A stretch of DNA of 64,000 nucleotides, taken from positions 1,027,437-1,091,436 of the forward strand of contig RPFO01000412.1 in assembly GCA_009746045.1 (NCBI GenBank), in the 5' to 3' direction. The notes beneath the pieces are model-generated. The model made no database searches and was not told the DNA's origin. It saw nothing but the letters and a program-made list of their open reading frames with translations. Source of the DNA: Mesostigma viride. Lineage: Eukaryota; Streptophyta; Mesostigmatophyceae; Mesostigmatales; Mesostigmataceae. Positions 56,877 through 64,000 of this stretch are shown here, piece after piece; position 1 is the first letter of the stretch; the number at the start of each line of letters is the position of its first letter. The position numbers and the translations under genes were made by a program.

Positions 56877-57907
56877 GTATGCGATGGCCACCTGGGACCC
56901 CTTACGTATTACCAGGGCTCGAGCTCGCACTAGAACTCGAGCATGGGCCAGGGTACTGTTTCAAACCGGCTTGGACCTGCTCGTCCACGATGCGTGGGCG
57001 TTTTCTCCCGACGAGTGGGATCGCCTCTACGTGTACGAGTTACTCATCGCGTTCAAGGCCTGCAGGTAATTAATGCCGCAGCCGTCGTCGTCGATACTTT
57101 CTCATCGGCCGGCAGCCGGCGTCGACGATGGAATGTTACCCCGCGGTGATGTTTTCGAGTGTACATGTCAGTAAATCCCGTACTATAGATAGGGCCCTAT
57201 GCGGCAATGTAGCCGGTATGGACAAACTAGTGGCAACCCTTTCAGCGAGTGATATATTCAGGCGATGCTCGGCATAAACCGGCCAGTTGACGACCATGAG
57301 CCAGGGTTGGGATAACTAACAACCTGTGGTTGTCTCCTTGATCACCGTGGCAATTGCGTTTTTTTGCTGCAGCGTGTGGGATCCGTGCAACGGCCGGACA
57401 AGCTGTCTGCCAGACCCCAATATCCCATGCCTGGTGGGCAGCATCGAGCGAAAGAGGTTCGGCGGCAGCCGATACGGGATCATCCGCACCGCGCTGCACA
57501 AGCTATACAAGTGCCTGACTGTCTTGCTGGATACTAATTCGCTGCACCAGACAGAGAAACAGCGGGTCGCGGCGTTGGTCGTCCAATTGCGAGTAATTGC
57601 TTCCTTCTACTGGCGGAAGGAGGAGGGCGAGTGGCACGCCGGCCACACTACTGCATACCAAAGAGTGGAGGGTCAATTGTATGACCTAGTTGATTCTGAC
57701 GGTGACCGCATCCCAGAGCACTACATGGTAGCTTGCCCCGCCGTGACGGGTACTGTTCGGTCTGCCCGTCAGGGCTGGGCACTAAGGCAGCCGGATCGTC
57801 CACGCGGGCGTCCCACCGGCTGGAATTCACAACCTTCCGCCCCTACCGACCCCTGGTACCAGGTGGCCGCCCCACACGGCGTTGGACCCCCCACCCCCCA
57901 CCCGTGA
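56875..57907 (+). CDS. hypothetical two-exon protein; exons 56875-57065 and 57373-57907
   Basis: Exon 1 (ATG 56875, or 56884) reads MATWDPLRITRARARTRTR, then LLVHDAWAFSPDEWDRLYVY and ELLIAFKAC. Donor AG|GTAATT; acceptor TTTTTTGCTGCAG; phase 2. Exon 2 begins VWDPCNGRTSCLPDPN and continues YGIIRTALHKLYKCLTVLL, QRVAALVVQLRVIASFYWRK, YDLVDSDGDRIPEHYMV, then a Pro/Gly/Arg-rich tail and a stop at 57905. About 240 residues. The acceptor and reading-frame match support the intron. Not recognised. Confidence 0.55.
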
Positions 57908-59700
<1,793 letters not shown>

Positions 59701-60284
59701 AACGTCGCGCAAGGAAGAATCCAATGTAGGGAAGAAGGGAGGGGAGTAAGGAAGAAGCCAGCTGCCGAGGGAGGGTGGAGGCAGGGATTAAGTGTTTGCC
59801 TTTTTGTCGTGCCGTGCAAACAGATCTTCACATGCACGTCGGCGTTGCAAGTAGCGCAGCAGCAATTTTTTCTGGGACAAGCTCGACTAACAGTTGTTTT
59901 GTTAGGGTCGGAAGTCCGAACGTCCCGGCTGTTACCGCCCGCTGTCTCTGGCACCACAATAACGTTGGCGGGGGCGTCATTGGGATCGATGAGTCATTGG
60001 GATCACACGACGCGCTTCCCTTACTGCCGGGAGGATCACTGGGGCGCGTTTTCTCCATAGGACCCTTTCCCTTGCTGCCGCCAGCCGAAGCGACTCCAAT
60101 ACGCCTGGTTCGAACCATACCTCGCGTCTTTCCTGTTGAACACACCCGTGCGGACAGGCGAAATAACACAACCGCTCAGCCCATTGATCAACGTTAAGAT
60201 GCGCCGGCAGCTTCCCGCCCTCCCTATAAAGATTTATCCGACTATATTAAAAACCAACAGAGAATACCTGCTTGCACTGGAGGC

Positions 60285-60800
60285 ACTATGTACTCTTGGA
60301 GTACATGGCGTGGAGTACAGAGTCACTCCTTCCTGTGTAACACGGGCGTGTCTGACCGCGTCGGCAGTCCCCTAATCGGAAATCCCGGATCATATGTACT
60401 CCGGACTATGTACTCGCGGAGTACATAGTCACTCCGGACTATGTACTCTTGGAGTACATGGTCCGGAGTACATAGTCACTCCTTCCTATGTAATACGGGC
60501 GTGTCTGACCGCGTCGGCAGTCACCTAATCGGAAATCCCGGATCACATGTACTCCGGACTATGTACTCGTGGAGTACATAGTCCGGACAGACTATGTACT
60601 CTTGGAGTACATAGTCCGGAGTACATAGTCACTCCTTCCTATGTAATACGGGCGTGTCTCACCGCGTCGGCAGTCCCCTATTCGGAAATCCCGGACCATA
60701 TGTACTGCGGACTATGTACTCGTGGAGTACATAGTCACTCCGGACTATGTACTCTTGGAGTACATAGTCCGGAGTACATAGTCACTCCTTCCTATGTAAC
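60285..60800. repeat. tandem units of 149-158 bp containing nested palindromes
   Basis: The block CACTCCTTCCT(G/A)TGTAA starts at about 60323, 60478, 60628 and 60784. Between copies are one or two perfect inverted repeats such as GGACTATGTACTC-ttg-GAGTACATAGTCC. Confidence 0.85.
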
Positions 60801-60801
60801 A

Positions 60802-61045
60802 CGGTTTGTTGACAGAATCCCGAAATGCACGTGGCGGTTGCCCATTGATCAACCTACGACGATCGTCGTAGGTTGGTCAATGGGCAGCCGCCACGTGCAG
60901 GGGCATAACTTTGGCCGGACCTGTCCGGCCGGCCACAGCCTGTGAACCCCTGCATTATACAGTGCGACACGATTCCACGCACATCCAACTATATTAACTC
61001 CAACTACATTTCTTGTGCCGGACGGTTTGTTGACAGAATCCGTGG
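60802..61045. mobile_element. reversed copy of the palindrome-linked element
   Basis: A 72-bp palindrome at 60827-60898 with part of one unit to its left (TTTGTTGACAGAATCCC) and a full unit, reversed relative to 33.2-33.8 kb, to its right ending at GTTTGTTGACAGAATCC. Confidence 0.8.
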
Positions 61046-61553
61046 TCCAACAGAATTTTAATTAACTAATTCCCGAGTGTAGTGAACTGTAGTTTTTGCC
61101 GCTACCAAACAAACAAAGAAAGTGTAAATAAATATTATTTGCCTGTCACGTGTGCAGCTTTCTCGCTAACAAACAAAGAAACATTAAATCTCTGGCTGAA
61201 AAAGGTGCTTTTCCTAGCCGTAAGAGCAGTGCATCAGGCTGGGTTACACATAACAAAGCCGACAAACAAAGAATGATTAAATTTCGCAGCCAGTTCAACG
61301 GTTGTTCGGTAACCAAACAAACAAACTAACAAATAATCAATTGGGCGGGCACAGTACCACTTTCGACCAACAAAACGCTAATGTCTACTTCCGAAGGGTC
61401 TTTCAGCGAGGGGAATTAAAACTACCAATGCGGGGGGTGTAGCTGGCTGATGCACACTGTGGAAGGCTGATGCGCACCGTGGAAGACGTAGAAGACGACG
61501 AAGACATTGGTAATCAAGTCTTTCGCAGTCAGGACGGCCTCTGTTGTGTATCG
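61046..61553. other. upstream region of gene B with repeated AACAAACAAAG motifs
   Basis: AACAAACAAAG(A) or close variants at about 61106, 61168, 61262 and 61313, each followed within 10 nt by AT-rich TAAAT-like sequence. AT-richer than its surroundings. Possibly promoter or 5' untranslated sequence. Confidence 0.4.
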
Positions 61554-64000
61554 ATGGAGGACGCGCGGGCCTGGGAAGCACGCTGGGTGGCAAAGCGCAC
61601 AGCGGCAACCGCGTTCGCAGAAGAATCGCTGGCAGCAAAGGTATGTCGGATCCCTCACACGACGGCTGCCCTGGGAATTAATGAACATGGTAGCTGAGGA
61701 CGCATATGCGTACATGTCGTCGCCAGGGGACGCTGTCGCAGACTATAGCTTCTCGCTCAGGTCTGAGGGGATTCATAAAACGTATTGTGGCAAGGACGAT
61801 GTGGGTATGGTTGTGTTCACCCTATCGTCGCAGTTGACCACCCTATCGTCGCAGCGGCATCACAGCGCTCAAAAGCTGAGGGGCCGCCATGCAATGTCCC
61901 TGTACTTTTTATTGCGCAGATAAGGAAGCGTTGTAGTGAGCACCCTGTTGCGTGGGTTGCATTCGTCCGACTGCCTGTCGATAGTGGCCACGACTAGTTT
62001 ATTTGAGCTTACCCTTGTTGCATTGATGTGACAATACTTCAATGTGGTGAGCCGACCATGCTTGATATAATTTACTGCACGCAAGCTGCCATAATACCGT
62101 GATCCAGTTGGATGATCCTACTTGGTTCCCTGTCCTCCATTGCCCATGTTTGTTGCCCATGTCAGTTGGGGCAGTTTAGGATGTGTTGTTTTGTTGTTTA
62201 CCTTGGTTGGCATAGGCCTTTACACTCTAACCCGGGGGGAAACAGAGAAAATGCTGGTTAGGCATGTGGGTGCGGCCGTCAGTGTTCACATAGTTGCCAT
62301 GCACCCAGTGCATTGTCGTGTCTGCCTCGTCATCTGCCGTCTCACCGTGGCAGCGTTGATTTCTGACTTGTTCCCCCGCTCCGCATGCGTTGGGATTCCG
62401 TTTTGGCGTTGCCGTTGAATGCAGGTGAGGGAATGCAAAGAACCGCTTGACTTCTCTGCAGCATCAGCAAAGTTTGACGTACATGGCGACCCATGGAAGC
62501 GTGAGGCGGGGGCAATGTACATGGAACAGGAATTGAAAAAATGGCATCAACGAAATCCCAAGCTGTGGAGCAGCCTGAAATTTGTAAAGGATGGAGTTGT
62601 GACCAGTACACTTCAGGGAAGTGTAGCGGTGAGTCACTCTCTTATTTTAGCTGGTGGCAATTTATTGCTGTGACGCAGGCTGCCATGCCAGCAGTCTTCC
62701 CTAATGTGTGTGGTAGGAGTACAGGACAAAGGCAGTTATGGTGCTGGCCCCTGCACTGACCCTGCCGCTACATGGTTGGTAATGTTGCTGCTTGGTTGGC
62801 TTTCCTTTGACGTGCATATCGTCCAATTTCGGTAATGCAGAATTCACGCCTAAGGAAGCACATCATTACCTGGAGCAGGGCACGAGAGGCAGCAGAAAAG
62901 AGAGAGGAAGAGAGTGAAAGAGAGGCGGCGAAGAAGCGCGAGGAACAGGATCGGAAAGGCAAGAGGCAGCGGGTGGAGGAACATGGCAACGAAGCCAGCG
63001 GCAGAGAGGAGCTGCGAGCAAGCATGTCAACTGCGGTGGATGCAGACGTGGGGGAGGCACATGCGGGGCAAGCATGTGTAGGCCTGGAAATCGTGCCAGG
63101 GCCCACCGTGATTGCAATTGCCGAGTTCCTGCTGAAGCGAGCACTGGCCTCGTTGCCGCAGTTGGCAGCCAAGGACGCGAGCATCACGGAAGTGGATGCT
63201 TTGTGCAAGGAAGAAAACTCGGGATCGGGGAGTCCAGCGGTGGACCTGATGAACAACACAGCCTGCGCCCTTGCAAATGCCGCGCTGCAGTTGGTCTCCA
63301 ACTCCGTCCATGTTGATGGCAAGGTCAGTGGTGGCACAGTTTCTTCCTGTTTTGGGTATGACGCATAATAATTGCCCCTTGTATGTACGGGTGCGGTCGA
63401 TTGGCCTCCCTCCAGCAACATTGGCAACATCCGTTAGTGACGTCCACTGCATGTGGCGGATGCGTTCCTTCTGCATGGGGTTTGCCTTGTGTGCCGTTAT
63501 TGTGCAGGGTGTCGTCAGTACATCGGATGCACTGGGGCCCCAGGCCGGTCAGGGGGGCATTCCAGCGGAGCAGCAAGCGAGTACATTGACACAGGAGGGG
63601 ACAAGGCAGGCCGAGGTGGGGGGCAACACCGGGGGGGCGGCAGCACCGGTGGAGCGGGGGAAGCAGGAGGAGGCGGGGGAAGCCCAGCCGGAGGGGGGTT
63701 GCGCCGGGGGGGGCGCAGCGAAGGTGGAGCGGGGGAAGCAGGAGGAGGCGGGGGAAGCCAAGGACGAGGAGGGGAGCAGCGCCGGGGGGGAGGCAGCGAA
63801 GGTGGAGCGGGGGAAGCAGGAGGAGGCGGGGGAAGCCAAGGACGAGGAGGGGAGCAGCGCCGGGGGGGAGGAAGCGAAGGTGGAGCGGGGGAAGCAGGAG
63901 GCGGGGGAAGCCAAGGACGAGGAGGGGAGCAGCGCCGGGGGGGAGGCAGCGAAGGTGGAGCAGGTGAAGCAGGAGGCGGGGAAAGCCAAGGCAGAGGAGG
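61554..64000 (+). CDS. gene B: paralogue of gene A, 3' partial; exons 61554-61640, 62425-62628, 62841-63323, 63508->64000
   Basis: Exon 1 is 87 bp (29 codons, MEDARAWEARWVAKR), the same length as in gene A. Exon 2 (68 codons) has KEPLDFSAASAKF, HGDPWKREAGAMYMEQELKK and NPKLWSSL, aligning with A. Exon 3 (161 codons) opens NSRLRKHIITW, passes a Lys/Glu coiled-coil-like stretch (EKREEESEREAAKKREEQ), and ends with a helical region (VIAIAEFLLKRALASLPQLA) where A has VAMAVGMLEAACAS. Introns are phase 0, GT-AG. Exon 4 is open to the window end and becomes repeats of about 24-26 residues (AAKVERGKQEEAGEAKDEEG). Whether B carries A's carboxyl domain cannot be seen. Function unknown. Confidence 0.7.
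63590..64000 (+). repeat. 72-78 bp in-frame coding repeat in exon 4 of gene B
   Basis: GCAGCGAAGGTGGAGCGGGG begins successive units at about 63714, 63798, 63872 and 63945. Units code a Lys/Glu/Gly-rich motif and continue past the window. Confidence 0.85.

Overview
The window is nuclear DNA of a GC-rich eukaryote, most likely a photosynthetic alga. Genes are split by spliceosomal GT-AG introns (one is GC-AG) and repeats are abundant. A minus-strand exon carries a twin-arginine, thylakoid-lumen-type targeting sequence. Another gene carries EsV-1-7 cysteine-rich repeats, which are known mainly from brown algae and other stramenopiles, some green algae, and an Ectocarpus virus. I cannot decide the lineage from this sequence alone.

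Layout. 1-8440 (+): 3' part of a tandem-BRCT protein gene of MDC1/PTIP type. Every intron longer than 1 kb in it holds a tandem repeat, including a tract of about 2.2 kb of C-rich pyrimidine. 9.2-9.6 kb: 40-bp minisatellite. 10.3-11.5 kb (-): two-exon coiled-coil gene. 11.5-17.5 kb: sparse, with retroelement scraps. 17.8-18.3 kb (-): exon of a putative thylakoid-lumen protein. 19.5-20.0 kb (+): EsV-1-7 gene. 21.0-22.3 kb: L1-type LINE scraps and a TBC (RabGAP) exon. 22.9-23.2 kb: hexanucleotide array. 24.6-25.3 kb: 207-212 bp tandem array. 25.7-28.6 kb (+): gene A of an unrecognised family. 29.4-31.6 kb: foldback, Penelope-like reverse transcriptase and a retroelement endonuclease-like tail. 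33.2-33.8 kb: tandem units joined by 72-bp palindromes. 34.2-35.6 kb: poorly resolved gene(s). 36.9-40.2 kb (-): Ty1/copia-like remnant. 41.9-43.4 kb (-): gene with duplicated RING-like units separated by poly-G. 45.2-50.1 kb (+): decayed L1-type LINE with ORF1 and ORF2. 51.8-52.6 kb (-): QA-repeat gene. 55.1-56.2 kb (-) and 56.9-57.9 kb (+): divergent pair of unknown genes. 59.4-61.0 kb: CAGG array, nested palindromes and a palindromic-element copy. 61.6-64.0 kb (+): gene B, a paralogue of gene A, running off the window.

The strongest candidate for something undescribed is the A/B family. The two genes share a 29-codon first exon, all-phase-0 introns and a conserved second exon, and I recognise no known family in the shared exons. 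Other points of interest are the C-rich intron, recurrent G/C homopolymers that coincide with reading-frame breaks, the palindrome-linked repeat units, and a copia-like element with no visible integrase. All annotation is by eye; no database or alignment was run.
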